Source: Sordariomycetes sp. S80-01Y (taxonomy: Eukaryota; Ascomycota; Sordariomycetes). From it: DNA of 64,000 nt. The notes under the pieces were generated by a model. It had not been told where the DNA came from, did no database searches, and was given only the letters and a program-made list of their open reading frames with translations. The DNA lies in the NCBI GenBank assembly GCA_037042185.1, contig JAXQJY010000031.1, positions 1,178,001 to 1,242,000 of the forward strand, given 5' to 3'. The position numbers and the translations under genes were made by a program. The first letter of the stretch is position 1. Every line of letters begins with the position of its first letter. Shown piece after piece: positions 1 through 13,579 of this stretch.

Positions 1-749
1 CAAACAAATAGAAGTTGACAACGCTCGTCGAAGTGGCGGCTGGAGATCTGCAGCAGCTCAGCACGGGAACGCGGAGTCGCGCTAGGGATTCAGGGGTTCC
101 TCTGCTTGACAAAAGTAAACACTCCTGTGAACACATTTGTTGTGCCTGCTTAATTATATCAGCTACGCGGTCGGAGGTGGGGCACTCGCAGGACCCACAA
201 CGTTTTATGAGGGCTCTCTGAAGCTGCTGCGACACATCGCACGACAGCTGCATGAAGCAGAACAGTGAGCTGTGTTTCAGCTTCCCTCCAGCCTCATCTT
301 TGCGTTGATTCCTGCAGGATGTGTGACACTGACTGCCATGGACCGGCTACCATTGCTCTATAGGTAGATTGCGATCCCATTCGGGGGCAGATATGTATGG
401 AAGACCCGCCGGTGCCGTTGCGTTCTCAATTTGACAAGACCACCATAGTACCTGGGTAGTGCACATGAGGCACAACAGGCCGCGCAGGGCGAACTAGAAC
501 GTACTGTTTGAAAGATAAATATTGCACAAAGCTGATGAACTCGTCGCGGACATGACTGTTACGCTATGGTGTTTGCTTTTCCCCTGTTGTTTAACTCTTG
601 GCTACCGCCCCGCCTGAAAGCTGCGTCGCAAGAACGGCGTTGCCGAGCTTTTTTTCTTTCTTCTTTTGCTCACCTTCCGATTCTCGGAACTGCCAATGCC
701 TCGACCTACCTTAACCGGCCGACATTATCACGCCAATTGAGCCAACACA
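1..749. other. Intergenic, upstream of LYS12
   Basis: Only short unrecognisable open frames are present. The last 200 bases presumably hold the LYS12 promoter and 5' leader. Nothing else can be supported. Confidence 0.6.
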
Positions 750-1881
<1,132 letters not shown>

Positions 1882-2242
1882 ATCTAAGGAGGTCGAGCAA
1901 CATGTGCTTCCACTGATTAGACAGCTTCAGATTTGTAAAACTCGCGCAACTCAATGCCACGTGCATGGTCTGAAAAGTCATTTGTTCTATTGTTCATCTT
2001 CTCAATGATTATTGTACATTTTCGGTCTATGAATCTGGCGGTTGATGCCTCCAAGCCATGTGATCCCACCGTTGACACCTGGATCACCTTATGACATCTA
2101 TGGTATAGTACAACAAGAGAGGTGACGCTTGAATATCATACAATGCTCCCAAAGCTGAACAGGCGATCTGCCCATCTCTAGGTTGAAAGTACATTTTCCT
2201 TCTCTCCTTGAGAACAGGAAAAAGAACTGGGTTTGTTGGCGC
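1882..2242. other. Convergent 3' intergenic region, LYS12/MEF1
   Basis: These 361 bases lie between two facing stop codons and should contain both 3' UTRs and polyadenylation sites. No open frame or repeat is recognisable. Confidence 0.6.
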
Positions 2243-4698
2243 CTACTTCGTTCGCTTAGCCTCAAGCTCAGCCTCATACTTAGCCACCAACTCCTTCCTG
2301 TGAAACGGATTAGCAGACCGGTCATGTTTGACGGTATGTGGCACTTACTGCAAGTGAGGAGGTGCAGCAGCATAGTGGCTGAACTCCATGCTGAACTCCC
2401 CCTTGCCCTGAGTGGCGGCACGAAGCTGAGAGCTAAAGCCGAACATAGCGTTCAGACTACAGTCACAGGTGAGAGTGAAGTCTTCGGTGCCAATGTCAGT
2501 ATCCTGAATGATGGCGTTGCGCTTGTTCATCAGCATGAGAATACCACCCTGAAACTCGTTGGGAGCGGTGATGACAGTTTTCATGAGTGGTTCGAGAACC
2601 TGACCTCCAGCATCCTTGAACGCCTTCTTGAAGGCCATCTGAGTAGCCAAGTTGAAGGCATAATCGGAGGAGTCAGTAACGTGCGTAGCACCGTCGTTGA
2701 CAATCATTTTGGAGCCAATGACACGATGACCCAGGAGAGGTCCTTTTTCACAGACTTGTTCGAAGCCCTTGGCGCAAGCAGTCAAGAACTTGTCAGGGAT
2801 ATGGCCACCAACAACCTGGGACTCGTAGTAGTTGGTGTCGGGGGAGTCGTTTGGTTCGATCCAGCCAGCAACTCGGGCGAAATCACCCGGACCACCAGTC
2901 TGACGTCGGAGAAGGTAGTCGAACTCGGCACGCTGCGAGATGGTCTCACGGTAAGCAACGCGGGGCTGTCCAGTCACGACCTCGGTCTTGTATTCGCGAC
3001 GAAGGCGCTCGACGTAGACCTCAAGATGCAGCTCGCCCATTCCGGAAATGATGGTCTCCTCACTCTCAGCATCGACGTGAACACGGAATGTAGGATCCTC
3101 TCGGGTGAAGCGGTTCATGGCTTTGCTGAAGTTGTCGGCATCGGCAGAGCGCTTCGGTGCGATGGACAGAGACATTACCGCATCGGGGACGTACATAGAC
3201 GACATCGTGTAAGGCAAACCACCGTCCGTGAACGTGTCACCAGAAGCACACTCGACACCAAATACAGCGCAAATCTCACCAGCTCCGACCTCTGAGACAT
3301 CTTCCATCTCGTTCGAGTGCATACGGACGATGCGCGGAATACGGACCTTCTTGTCGGTTCGAGAGTTGAAGAGGTAAGAGCCCTTGTTGAGTGTTCCCTG
3401 GTAGACTCGGATGTAAGTGAGTTGACCGTAGTTGTTCTCTTCGAGCTTGAAAGCCAACCCGACGAAAGGCAGGGAGTTGTAGGGAACAAGCTTCACGCTC
3501 TTCTCTTCTTTGGACACATCCAAGGCAGTGTTCTCGGTATCTGATGGATTGGGCAGGTATTCGCAGACGGCGTCAAGCATAGGCTGGATACCCTTGTCGG
3601 CTAGTGCAGAGCCCATCATGACAGGCGAGAACTTGCGCGTAATGGTAGCTCTGCGAATGGCAGCCTTGATCTGGCCAACGGTGGGCTCCTCTTCCTCGAG
3701 GAAGATCTCGGCGATTTCGTCGTCGGCGTCGGCGAGCTTCTCAATGAGCAATTGACGCTTCTCGGCAGCGAGTTCCTTCAAGTGATTGGGAATCTGGTCG
3801 GTGACACGGATCTTGAGGCCGCGAGGTCCCTCGAAGTACATTGCCTTCATCTCAATCAAGTCGATGACACCTTCGAACTCGTCCTCTGCTCCAATAGGGA
3901 TCTGGATAGCAGCTGCATGAATCTTGAGTTTCTGGTTTATCTGATCAACAGCCTTCCACGGGTTGGCTCCCATGCGGTCCATCTTGTTGATGAAAGAGAT
4001 ACGAGGGACATTGTAGCGCTTCATTTGTCGATCGACGGTGATGGTCTGGGATTGGACGCCGCTGACGGCGCAAAGGATCATGACAGCACCGTCGAGGACT
4101 CGTAGAGCACGCTCGACCTCAATCGTAAAGTCGATATGGCCCGGCGTATCGATCAAGTTGATATGGTAGGTCTCCTCCTTTTCATTTTCCATCTTTTTCC
4201 AGTCGCAGAAAGTCGCTGCCGACTGAATGGTGATTCCTTTTTCTCTTTCCAAGTCCATAGAGTCCATCTTGGCGCCAACCGAGTCCTTGCCTCGGACCTC
4301 GTGTATCGACTTGATTCGGCCGGTGTAGAAGAGTACTCTCTCGGTCGCCGTCGTCTTTCCACTGTCGATGTGGGCTGCGATGCCGATGTTGCGCACCCGA
4401 GACAGCCTATGTTTCTCTTCCGGGGCCATGTTGGCGGCGACGTATTCGGGGGTTAAACTTGCGGCATCTTCCTGTGCCTTCTTCAATCTGCGTCTAACGT
4501 CAGCTCGGGTTTCTCTAGATGAGCGTTGGCAACGAACGCTTCTTGCGCAGCGCTGGCGGCCCGACGCGAGGTGTCGCTGAATGCACGACACGACGCTGGA
4601 ACGAGCTGGCAAGTGGCCTTGCAAATAGACGAGTTGGTCCTAGTCACATCCTTGACCAGGCGGCAGTCAAGCCATCTGGCTGCTCTGAACGCCCTCAT
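2243..4698 (-). CDS. MEF1: Mitochondrial translation elongation factor G
   Basis: Three exons on the minus strand (4538-4698, 2349-4487, 2243-2297) give 784 aa. It is the GTPase that translocates tRNA-mRNA on the mitochondrial ribosome. The N-terminus [10 protein letters not shown] is Arg-rich and lacks acidic residues, which suits a presequence. G motifs are HIDSGKTT (about 93-100), DTPGH (165-169) and NKMD (219-222); the EF-G domain IV and V segments follow (for example [15 protein letters not shown]). Intron 1 is only 50 nt with the non-consensus donor GTTCGT but a good CTGAC branch site; removing it joins ASAAQEA to LKKAQED. Intron 2 (GTAAGT...CACAG, 51 nt) leads to a last exon coding [18 protein letters not shown], a normal EF-G tail. 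I chose the start at 4698 because an upstream in-frame Met would place a long extension before the presequence. Confidence 0.95.
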
Positions 4699-5402
4699 TT
4701 TAGATGTTGGTGCTGACGGGTCATTGAAATTCTGGCGCGGCGCAATCCCGAGTCTCGTTGGTCCGGCCGGGGATGAAACTTTTTTCTGGGCCCTGCCCAA
4801 ACGGGAGTCGCCCCTGGGAGCGCGACCTCACGTGCCGTCACAGCTTAGTCGCAACGCAACTACCTACTACCAAGAACTTACCATACTACCTAGTACTACT
4901 AATCACTGGTAATTCCTTCAAGTCAGTAAACAAGGCAATCGCTCTCGATGATTCAATTGTTCATCTATGTTAGAAAACTCTTTTAGTGAGATATTGATGG
5001 AAGCTTAGTGCCGAGGAGATCTGACGTGCGAATCATCATGGTGAAATAAGGCTTCATGGGCTTCTGTGGCGCCTGCAACCCATGTTGCTGTCGCTATCTG
5101 ACGATGCCGATCAGTGAAGGCGAGCAAAATTTGTCCAAGTACTGATCATATTACATCACTTGCAAGCCATGAGTCGTGACTGGCAAGATCCTCGTTTGTT
5201 TCTACACTAGGGGCTGTGCACTGATACCAGCTAACCAAGCATCCCAAAGGAAAAAAATTATAAGAGAAAAGTAGGCCAAAAGTTCAAACTTTGTCATATG
5301 AATGGGTGCATTAACTCTCATCTACCCCAGATCAGAGCTCACCAGTTTTTCCCGCACGCCGAAGCATCCCGTTAGCCAAATCGTCTCCAATGAGGCGGTG
5401 AA
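4699..5402. other. Intergenic, MEF1 promoter and protease 3' end
   Basis: About 700 bases between the MEF1 start and the protease stop. They contain short TACTAC/CTAGTA-rich simple sequence near 4860-4915 but no supportable gene. Confidence 0.55.
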
Positions 5403-6942
5403 TCAAAGAGACATTGCCAGCATGCTCGCAAAGGAGAAAGATGATATTAGAATTCCGGCCCACGAAAGGGCTTGTACCGTCGCTCCAACGTCCTCGTTAT
5501 CACTATCATCTCCCAACCCGGGGTTGTCGCCGTCTTGGAAGCCTTCAGCTGCCACAAGAGTCGTCGAGGTGGGCAACGGCGGCACTGCTGACTCGTCATG
5601 CTTACCAGCGGCGGTCGCTGATGGTATCGCAGCTTTCTTGCTCTCGAAGGGGATAATATTTGTGTTTGTGGAATTGAAATCCGTCGCGGCGACCGCTATT
5701 TCGTGGTTTTCCAGGTCGTACACAACATACGCTGAGCGAAGAAATGTATCTCCAAGTACATATGGGCCGCTTGTATAGTTTTGGATGCCGAATTCGCAGA
5801 CTTTCTCGCCTTCGTATGGTCCAGAAGTGAATATTGGAGGATCGCCATTGGTGAGATCGACTACGAGCTCGTCCATGGTCACGTTAATACGCGGACCGTT
5901 GGAACCGGCAAATCCAAAGGAGAAGTGCCCCGGATGGAGTCCGTGAGAACACGGTAGCACCGCCATGTCAAAAATCTGCTGATATTCCGCTCCTACTTCC
6001 TTCCATACTTTGTGGGCCATATCATTCGGCAAGTAAGATAGCGTCGTACCAGAATCGAGGACGACTTCAGTTGGGCCGTCAGGTGATGTGAGAACATCCG
6101 TTCCGCTAGGACTGGTCGCTTCGAGTGAGGTCATCGAGACCGAGAAATGTGTGTACTTGTCCAGATTCTCATCTGGGATGACATCGATTTTGGTGAGAGG
6201 TCCAATGAATTTCCCAGTGTCAATGCCGCCGAATAGGATGTTTCCAGTGCTTGCGTCGAGGTCGTTGAGCCAGAGACTATAAGCAATTGTTTTAATGAGA
6301 CCTTCGCGTTCCATAGCGACAGGAAGGTTAGGATAGGTCCTACCCATCGTGGATAGGGAGGCTTCGTTGACGGCGTAACCAACTCCAACCAACCCATAAG
6401 GAATATTGGTCTGCATTCCAAGTCCCATTGTCAAGTTTTGGATGACGGCTCCACCAATTTCAAACTCGTCTTCGAAATAATCTCCATTAGAATAGCTTGC
6501 GTCGACGTATGAAATCTCAAACTGGTCACGCGCAACCTGCTTGAACGTCTCGGAGCCATGGGGGTCGACTGCCGTTTAATCAGCAATGTCCGGCGTACCT
6601 CTGATGCATGGATAGCTCTGTGCACTTACAGCTTCCCAAAGAGCAACTCGTCGTTGTGCCTTCGCAGATTGATGCGCCTGAATATGGAACCCAAGTGTCA
6701 CTACTTGCGGTGTCCAATTGCATAACCAAATCCTGACCAGGATTGCCGATAGTCACGGTGGCAAAGTATCCCCCCTTTCCTTTCTCATTGGTGATGATCT
6801 CCTCCCAAGTGAGATCGTCGGAGCGGGCTTGTAGGTCGCCGCTGGTGTGTTGTTTTGAAAACTCCCATTGCACAACCTGTGCCCGCAACCCGTGTGGTAA
6901 CGCCAACAAACAGAGAATCAGCTTCAAACTAGATAATTCCAT
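5403..6942 (-). CDS. Secreted or GPI-anchored aspartic protease (pepsin family A1, yapsin-like)
   Basis: Two exons (6630-6942 and 5403-6568) give 492 aa. The 61-nt intron (GTAAGT...GGCAG) joins CSLGS to FDPHGSETFKQVARDQFE. The start at 6942 is preferred over an in-frame Met at 6996 because it puts a signal peptide, MELSSLKLILCLLALPHGL, at the N-terminus. Residues 58-67 (GGYFATVTIG) open the pepsin fold. The first catalytic motif reads DTASSDTW (Asp about 77), with Ala where the family nearly always has Gly. The second is normal, DSGTTLSYLP (Asp about 276). Later come the SYVDASYSNGDYFEDEF flap region and the YVLGDTFLRSAYVVYD segment. A Ser/Thr/Asp-rich spacer and a hydrophobic tail (WAGILISSFSFASMLAMSL) suggest a GPI anchor, so it probably acts at the plasma membrane or wall. 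Exact substrates cannot be told. Confidence 0.9.
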
Positions 6943-8554
6943 GCCAGTGCGCGGTGCTTTGCGCGAGGATGGTGAAGCGGGCGGGTAAAGCTGCATGTGC
7001 AGGAGATGAGAAGATCGCCAGGTTGAAGCCAGGACAATGTCCTGCTTGTCAAGGAGGAGGGTTTCGATGAGTTGGAATGTGCGTTGGAAAAACTTATGCC
7101 CTTCAATTTTCCGAACGAATGGGTGTAGCGGTAAAGACAGACAAGAGTACGGAGTACAGGTAGTAGTACGGGAAGTTAGGAGTACGCGTAAACGCGGCTT
7201 GGCTCCTCAGCTAGGGGATTTGGGTGAGAGGGAACCTTGCCAGGAATGGCGCTTGTCGTCGTGGTCAATGAGCCTTCATTGCGACTCGGAGACCTGATGT
7301 GGGTATCTGTTATCTCTAAGCAAGACGGAATCATCCTCGATAGGGGCAGAGCTGGATGGTATTTGAAGAGACAAATGTGTGCGAGTGAGCGACGCCTGTG
7401 GCCAAGAGTGAAAGCGTCGTCATGAGATTTCCGAAAGGGGATGCGATCCACCTCAACTTTACGCTCTAGCGGGGACGAATACGCGGCAGGCTGCACCATC
7501 AAGCTCTGCAAAATCGAGCGGGCCGGCTCAGCATAGGCCTATGCTGAATTGGAGCGATTTTGCTCGAATACCTGACCGAGAGACTTTCAGACGCACCAAA
7601 CTCAATTATGTTGACCTTTGCCCGCTGGGAGCGCAAGTGGTTGAAGGCACAGGGACGACTGAGCTGTCACCATCTCTGGACTCGCGAGAATCGCAATCCA
7701 AGTTAAAGTTTGGCACTTTGAGACACCGAAGCAAACTACACGCAGCTGGCTTTAGACTGTTCGTCCCAGACCGGCAGGGCAACTTCGTAGTCGACTGGCA
7801 CTTAGTAATAGTAGAGGCTGTTTTTCTGCGGGATCTCAAACTTCGGGGAAGTAACACTCTGTCTTCACCCTGTCTAGCCTAAAATTAGGCAATGTGAAAA
7901 TAAAGAAGGGCTTCGGTCAACGAGTAGAGATAGTTTGTCATATCCTCTTCAAGACAAGGATCGTGATGATAACAGGGTTGCTTGGAACCACCCTGGCACC
8001 CTCGTTTGACAACCCACACACTGCGGCTTTGGGTTGATGCAAGCGGTTTAGTGACATGGCGCAAGATAAGATAAACATAGTGCACTCCTGTTGAGACTTA
8101 CGGCGGCGGTAGATCCGTCTCATGATGGCTCAAGGACCTGTTGTCGGATAAGCAGGCGGCCGAAAGTCTGGGCATGGGATTGTTGGGAGTCCCGGGTGGT
8201 TTCCCCGCACCCGTCGCCGGAGGAACTTGGGGAAGGAGCGACTCTCCAGCCACATGTTACTAGATACTTCCACCATTTACATATCAGAATGCCCCACCCC
8301 GCTATCAGTTTGAGCTTGGATGTACTGTAGTATCAGGCTGTATGACCTGTCGATGCAGGCTACCCCACAATTAGAGGCGCAGCACCCTTGTATCAGCCTG
8401 CCACAGCTTGAATACGTCAGGCGGCCTGTGGTCGTCTTCAAGCCACGCTCTCGACTCTTCAGCCTAAAACATCATCCTTCATCATCGCTCGCCCTCCGGA
8501 CCCAAGTGTCGCATCAGATCGCTCTACAGTAGCTGGAGTTCTGCATCTGTCGCT
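6943..8554. other. Intergenic, divergent promoters of protease and ABC transporter
   Basis: About 1.6 kb between two divergently transcribed genes. The best open frame (7541-7882, +, 113 aa) has no recognisable motif and no homologue I can name, so I do not call it. The region probably contains both promoters. Confidence 0.5.
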
Positions 8555-11500
8555 ATGCCTCTTCTCGGCGTGAAGAGAGTATTCGCGGCGGTTACCCTGC
8601 TGCTAGTGCCATCAGCGATCGCCTCCGTCAACGCCAGCTACTCCGAAACCGACATCCTACGGGCCCAGCTGGCCCTGCTCGACAACAGGCCCAAGGATTG
8701 TCCGCCATGGTCAGCAAGCCCGGAACCCCCATTGTAATTCTGTGTGCTGATGTCAAACAGCTTCAACTGTCTTCTCCCCGCTCACACATGCGCGCAATAC
8801 GCTGGGTGTAACGAGTTCAATGGCAAATGCGATTGCCCCGAGGGCTTCGGAGGCGATGACTGTCTCGAACCACGTGCGATACCCGTGAATATCTAATGAA
8901 GGCCGCGGTGGCTAATATTATATTCACAGTATGCGGCTCGCTTGCCAGAGGTAAAGACCGACAAATGCGCGACGGCAGAACATGCAAGTGCGACGACGGC
9001 TGGGATGGGATCAACTGCAACGTGTGTACAGAGGACAAGGCATGTGATGCTTTGATGGAAACTGGAGATGGCGGTGTCTGCTATACCAATGGAGAAGTCA
9101 TCAACCACAACTACCAGATATGCGACGTTACCAACAGGAAGATCACCGACCTCCTGGGGAAACAACGCCCCGAGGTAACTTTCACCTGCCAAGCAGATGA
9201 TGCTACTTGCGATTTCCAGTGTAAGTGCTCCTTGGTTCGATGCAGAAGATGACTGCTAATTGCTTGCAATAGTCTGGGTTGATCAGGTCGAGTCTTTCTA
9301 CTGCCATCTGTCCGAATGCGATTCACGTGCCGACTGGGGCGAATCTAAGAACACAACCTCCTACAAGTGCGATAAGATCAGTTGCAGCTGCATTCCTGAT
9401 CGCATGCTGTGCGGCAAGGGCGGTTCGATTGATCTGGGCGATTTCCTCGACCAATCAATACAGGGGCCAGGACGGTTTGAGTGCTCGCAGCAGAGTGGAG
9501 GTGCTCACAATTGCGCCTTCAAGGAGCCAGAGATGGACAACCTGATCCTGTCGCTGATCGGTGACTCTAGTATTCTCCTCGATTGCCGAGCTGGCGAATG
9601 TGTCTACCACACGGAGGTACCTGGATACAAACGTCCGGTGAAAAAGATTAACACGCCCCTCATTGCTGGTGTTATTGCCGGATGCGGCCTGTTTCTCGCA
9701 GCTGTCATCATCCTGGTTTGGTGGCTTTCCCGACGCAAGCTGCGTTATGGGGCTATTAGGCTTGAGGATTCCGATGATGAGCATATCAAGCTCATGACCA
9801 ACCACAAACCCGCGTCGCTTCAATTCGATAACGTCGCTTACACATTAAATGGCAAAAATATTCTGGCAGGAGTTCAGGGCATTTGCCGACCTGGAGAGGT
9901 CACCGCGATTATGGGTGCTTCCGGAGCAGGCAAAACAACCTTCCTCGACATCTTGGCGCGAAAGAACAAGCGAGGACAAGTGAGTGGTGATTTCTACGTC
10001 AACGGTGAAAAGGTCAGCGATTCGATCTTCAAGAATGTTATTGGATTCGTTGACCAGGAAGATACCATGCTTCCCACGCTCACGGTGCACGAGACGATAT
10101 TGACCAGCGCTCTGCTCCGTTTACCTCGGGATATGGGTAGGGCTGCCAAAGAGCAGAGAGTGTTTGAGGTCGAGAAGGAGCTGGGTATTCACCACATTCG
10201 CGACTCTCTTATTGGATCTGAAGAAGGCAAGGGAAGGGGCATCTCTGGTGGCGAGAAGAGGCGTGTCGGCATCGCTTGCGAACTCGTCACGAGTCCTTCT
10301 ATCCTCTTCCTCGATGAGCCAACCAGTGGGCTTGATGCCTTCAATGCATTCAATGTCATTGAATGCCTCGTGACTCTAGCAAAGACCTACAAGAGGACTG
10401 TGATCTTCACGATTCACCAACCTCGTTCAAATATCGTTGCCCTCTTCGACCGGCTGATCCTTCTGGCCTATGGCAAGACCGTCTATTCCGGCCCGTTCGC
10501 GCAATGTCAGTCTTACTTCAACAATATCGGATACGAGTGTCCTCCCGGCTTCAACATTGCGGACTACCTGGTGGACCTAACCATGCATGCCGGCAACATC
10601 TTGTCGGTTGATGACGGCGCTTTGCGCACAGATGCGCAAAGCGTAGGGCCCAGCAGCATCACGGCAGTCAAGTCAGTGGCGAGCGTGTCTGGCAATAGTA
10701 CAGCGGACGACAGCGGTGCAGAAGGATCGGTCACGAGGAGGCCTAAGAACCTCCGCAAGCACTCCATCAAGCAACGCCAGGAGCGTGAGCTGTTCACACG
10801 TCGGAAGACCACTGACACTGCTGCATCTTCAGATGCCGGTGGTGAGGATGTGGGTTCCTACAAACTCCAACCGAACCCCACCAGCTCATTATCTTCGCAG
10901 TTACCTGTGGACCCTCACGATCTTCCGCCATCTGCTTCCACCGGTACCGACTTAGATCTCATGACCACCGCCTTTAGTCAGTCCGACATCGCAACTTCAA
11001 CGAAAGAGGAGATTCAGCACGCGGTGCAAATTGCAACCGACGCGAACGGATCGAATGCCAATGGCCATGGAAGCATGAGCCAAGGCTTCAACGCCAATGC
11101 TGTTGGAAAGGGCTATGCACGTGTAGGGTACCTCCGCCAATTCGTGATTCTGTCCCAGCGAACGTGGAAGAATCTGTATCGAAACCCAATGCTAATGCTT
11201 ACGCATTATGCCACCGCTATCGTCCTCGGCGTCTTCTCGGGTTACTTGTTCTACGGTCTGACGGACAATATTCCTGGTTTCCAGAATCGGCTGGGCCTCT
11301 TCATCTTCCTGCTCACTCTCTTCGGGTTCAGTACCCTGACAAGTTTAAACGTCTTTGCCGCCGAGAGGCTACTGTTTGTGAGAGAAAGAGCGAATGGCTA
11401 CTATGCTCCGGCTACCTACTTTGCTGCCAAGATGCTTTTCGACATCATTCCACTCAGGATTATTCCGCCTATCTTGATGGGCTCGATAGTCTATCCGATG

Positions 11501-11959
11501 ACGGGGTTGGTAGCGGATGCCGACCACTTCTTCAAGTTCCTACTCGTCCTTGTCTTGTTCAACATGGCGGCGGCAACGATATGTCTGTTCATAGGCATCG
11601 TCTGCAAGGACGGTGGTGTGGCGAACCTGATCGGCAGTCTGGTTATGCTCTTTAGTCTGCTGTTTGCTGGCTTCTTGCTCAACCACGACGCTATCCCAGC
11701 GAGTGCACTCTGGCTCCAGAGCTTGTCCATTTTCCATTATGGATTCGAGTCTCTGATCGTCAATGAAGTATTACAGCTGACTCTGGTGGACAAGCAGTAC
11801 GGGTTGGACATAACCGTCCCAGGCGCTGCTATCCTGAGCTCCTTCGGGTTTGACAACAATGCTCTATGGTCAGACATTCGCAACCTGGGCATTGTTGCCG
11901 CTGTGTTTGTTGTTTTGGCTTACGCTGCCATGCACGTTCTTCTTGTCGAAAGACGATAG
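8555..11959 (+). CDS. ABC transporter, ABCG half-size with EGF-like ectodomain (Adp1-like)
   Basis: Four exons (8555-8709, 8761-8873, 8930-9220, 9273-11959) give 1081 aa. Introns are 51-56 nt. A signal peptide (hydrophobic stretch [18 protein letters not shown]) precedes a Cys-rich lumenal or extracellular region with EGF-like repeats such as [19 protein letters not shown] and [13 protein letters not shown] membrane segment at about 314-338 precedes the nucleotide-binding domain: Walker A GASGAGKT (401-408), signature ISGGEKRR (510-517) and Walker [13 protein letters not shown] (530-541). A Ser-rich linker leads to the C-terminal ABC2-type membrane domain, from about residue 820. This EGF-TM-NBD-TMD order is that of yeast Adp1 (YCR011C) and of fungal ABCG subfamily proteins. 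Half-transporters normally dimerise. The substrate is unknown. Confidence 0.93.
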
Positions 11960-12354
11960 ATATCGCGGGCAGACTCGCCCAAAGTCCCTAGACAATGTGT
12001 ATACGACCTGATAGATAGTCCAAATTTTGTGGGTGAAATGCGGAGATGAAGTAGGGTAGTCAAGATCTAGAAGCCATTTTTGAAAGCTATTCAGGATGTA
12101 GCACCACCTCCAACACCCTTTTAAAGCCTTCCTTGTGACATGACACAGGCCAGATAAAGCATCAGATAAGCCAGAGGTTTAAGTCAATGACAACGGGTGC
12201 ATGGCATATGGACCACTGGTCCTTCAGATAGCAAGTGCAAGGGAAGGCCAAGGTTGTATCAAAAAAAATTCTACAGATAATTCTACAGAGCATCCCCCAC
12301 ATCGTACATTATCACCCAACAGAGACAAGAGGTATCGTGCCCACCAAGACAATA
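11960..12354. other. Convergent 3' intergenic region
   Basis: About 395 bases between the ABC transporter stop and the mS26 stop. No gene or repeat is seen. Confidence 0.6.
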
Positions 12355-13251
12355 TTATCGCCTCTGGTTGTTGTCCTCCAACCCTTCCATCTGTCCGCCA
12401 GTGAAAGCTTCCGCAATCCGCTTTTGCCTTGAAGCGGTGAGATCCCTAGCACGGATTTTCGCTTGATCGTGGCTGATGCTCGTGCTCGCGCCAAGCATAG
12501 CGTTGAGGGACGGTGGTGGTCCGTAGACACCCCAGGCGTTGTCAACTTCCCAGGTTTGGTTCCTGGATTCTCTCATGCTCTTCATGTAGTTCTCACTAAA
12601 CATCTCGTCGACCTTGCTCCTCAGCTCCGTTTCATCGGTGATAAAGTTGGTGGCAGTGACGTAAAGATCCATCAACGCATCCTTGCGTGCCTCCTGTTTG
12701 GCATTGACCAAGGCAATGTTCTTGTCTCGCTTTCGATCGGCCCGAGGGAACCTCTTTGGATCTTCGTACACTTTCGTATCAAGTAGAGCGTTGAGTGTAG
12801 TTCCCCTGGTGTACACATCATCTTCACGCTCAGGGGCAACAGCCATGCGATGGTTGCGTTCGTGGTTTTTTGTCGAGTGAAGCGCGCGCAGTTTCTTCTC
12901 CTGTGAGTGACGTGCCCAGAGTTCCTTCAATCCCTGATTCAAGTTCTTCCGTCGGGATGCAGCAAGTACGGCTCTCTCTTTTGCCTCCTTCGATCTGGAC
13001 TGAGGAGTCTTCGGTCTCGCTGCGGCTTGTTCGATATACTCGGCTGAGATTTTGCGCTTGCCGTTCTTTCTCGGGAACAGTTCTCTAGGTACAGGGAGGA
13101 AGCCGCGTACTCGAGGATGTTGCTTGTCCTCAATTTGCTTCGGCAAGTTGAGCCGAATGTACTCAGGGGAGACGGGCGGTGTGTTTCGAGCTTGTCGAGC
13201 TGGCGCTGTCGAGAAATATCGCAACGCGAACAATGTGTTGCGCGTCACCAT
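12355..13251 (-). CDS. Probable mitochondrial small-subunit ribosomal protein mS26 (Pet123-like)
   Basis: Single exon of 298 aa starting at MVTRNTLFALRYFSTAPARQ, a classical presequence rich in Arg, Ser and aromatics. An in-frame Met 14 codons upstream exists but would bury the presequence. The segment QIEDKQHPRVRGFLPVPREL and the Lys/Arg-rich, helical, basic composition with conserved Trp residues (ELWARH, TWEVDNAWGVYGPPP) match my recollection of fungal Pet123/mS26, which sits on the mitoribosome small subunit. This assignment comes from family resemblance, not from a catalytic motif, so it is less certain than its neighbours. It is divergent from NOG2, with 328 bases between the start codons. 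Confidence 0.7.
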   Translation of the reverse strand: MVTRNTLFALRYFSTAPARQARNTPPVSPEYIRLNLPKQIEDKQHPRVRGFLPVPRELFPRKNGKRKISAEYIEQAAARPKTPQSRSKEAKERAVLAASRRKNLNQGLKELWARHSQEKKLRALHSTKNHERNHRMAVAPEREDDVYTRGTTLNALLDTKVYEDPKRFPRADRKRDKNIALVNAKQEARKDALMDLYVTATNFITDETELRSKVDEMFSENYMKSMRESRNQTWEVDNAWGVYGPPPSLNAMLGASTSISHDQAKIRARDLTASRQKRIAEAFTGGQMEGLEDNNQRR

Positions 13252-13579
13252 TTTTGCACACGGCCGGGTTGATGACGGCGTCATGCTGCTCAACGACCGC
13301 TGTTGACTGATCGCAATGCGTTTGCGTTTGCGAGCGAGTTGAAGATCTCAGCACAGAATTATCTGGACATTGCGGGTCATCTATTCCCCTTCTTCCGCTG
13401 GATACGGAGTGCTTATCGCTGCTTACCTTATCGGCTCCAGGCTAACGTGAGATAATGTGGGGCTTGAGCGCCGAAGAAAAAAAAAAAGCCAGCCTTGGGA
13501 GACTCCGTGACCTTCTTCTTACACAGCTAGCCAGACAGCCTTTGCAATCTCTGATTTCTTCCAGCGTCTGATTTACGCA
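13252..13579. promoter_or_regulatory. Divergent promoter region, mS26 / NOG2
   Basis: The 328 bases between the two start codons must serve both genes, one for mitochondrial and one for cytosolic ribosomes. An A-run near 13478 and CT-rich leader sequence are visible. I cannot name a specific transcription factor site with confidence. Confidence 0.5.

Noticed and set aside
2183-3295. 370-aa plus-strand open frame opposite MEF1
   Set aside because: It is antisense to a well-supported EF-G gene and has no domain of its own.
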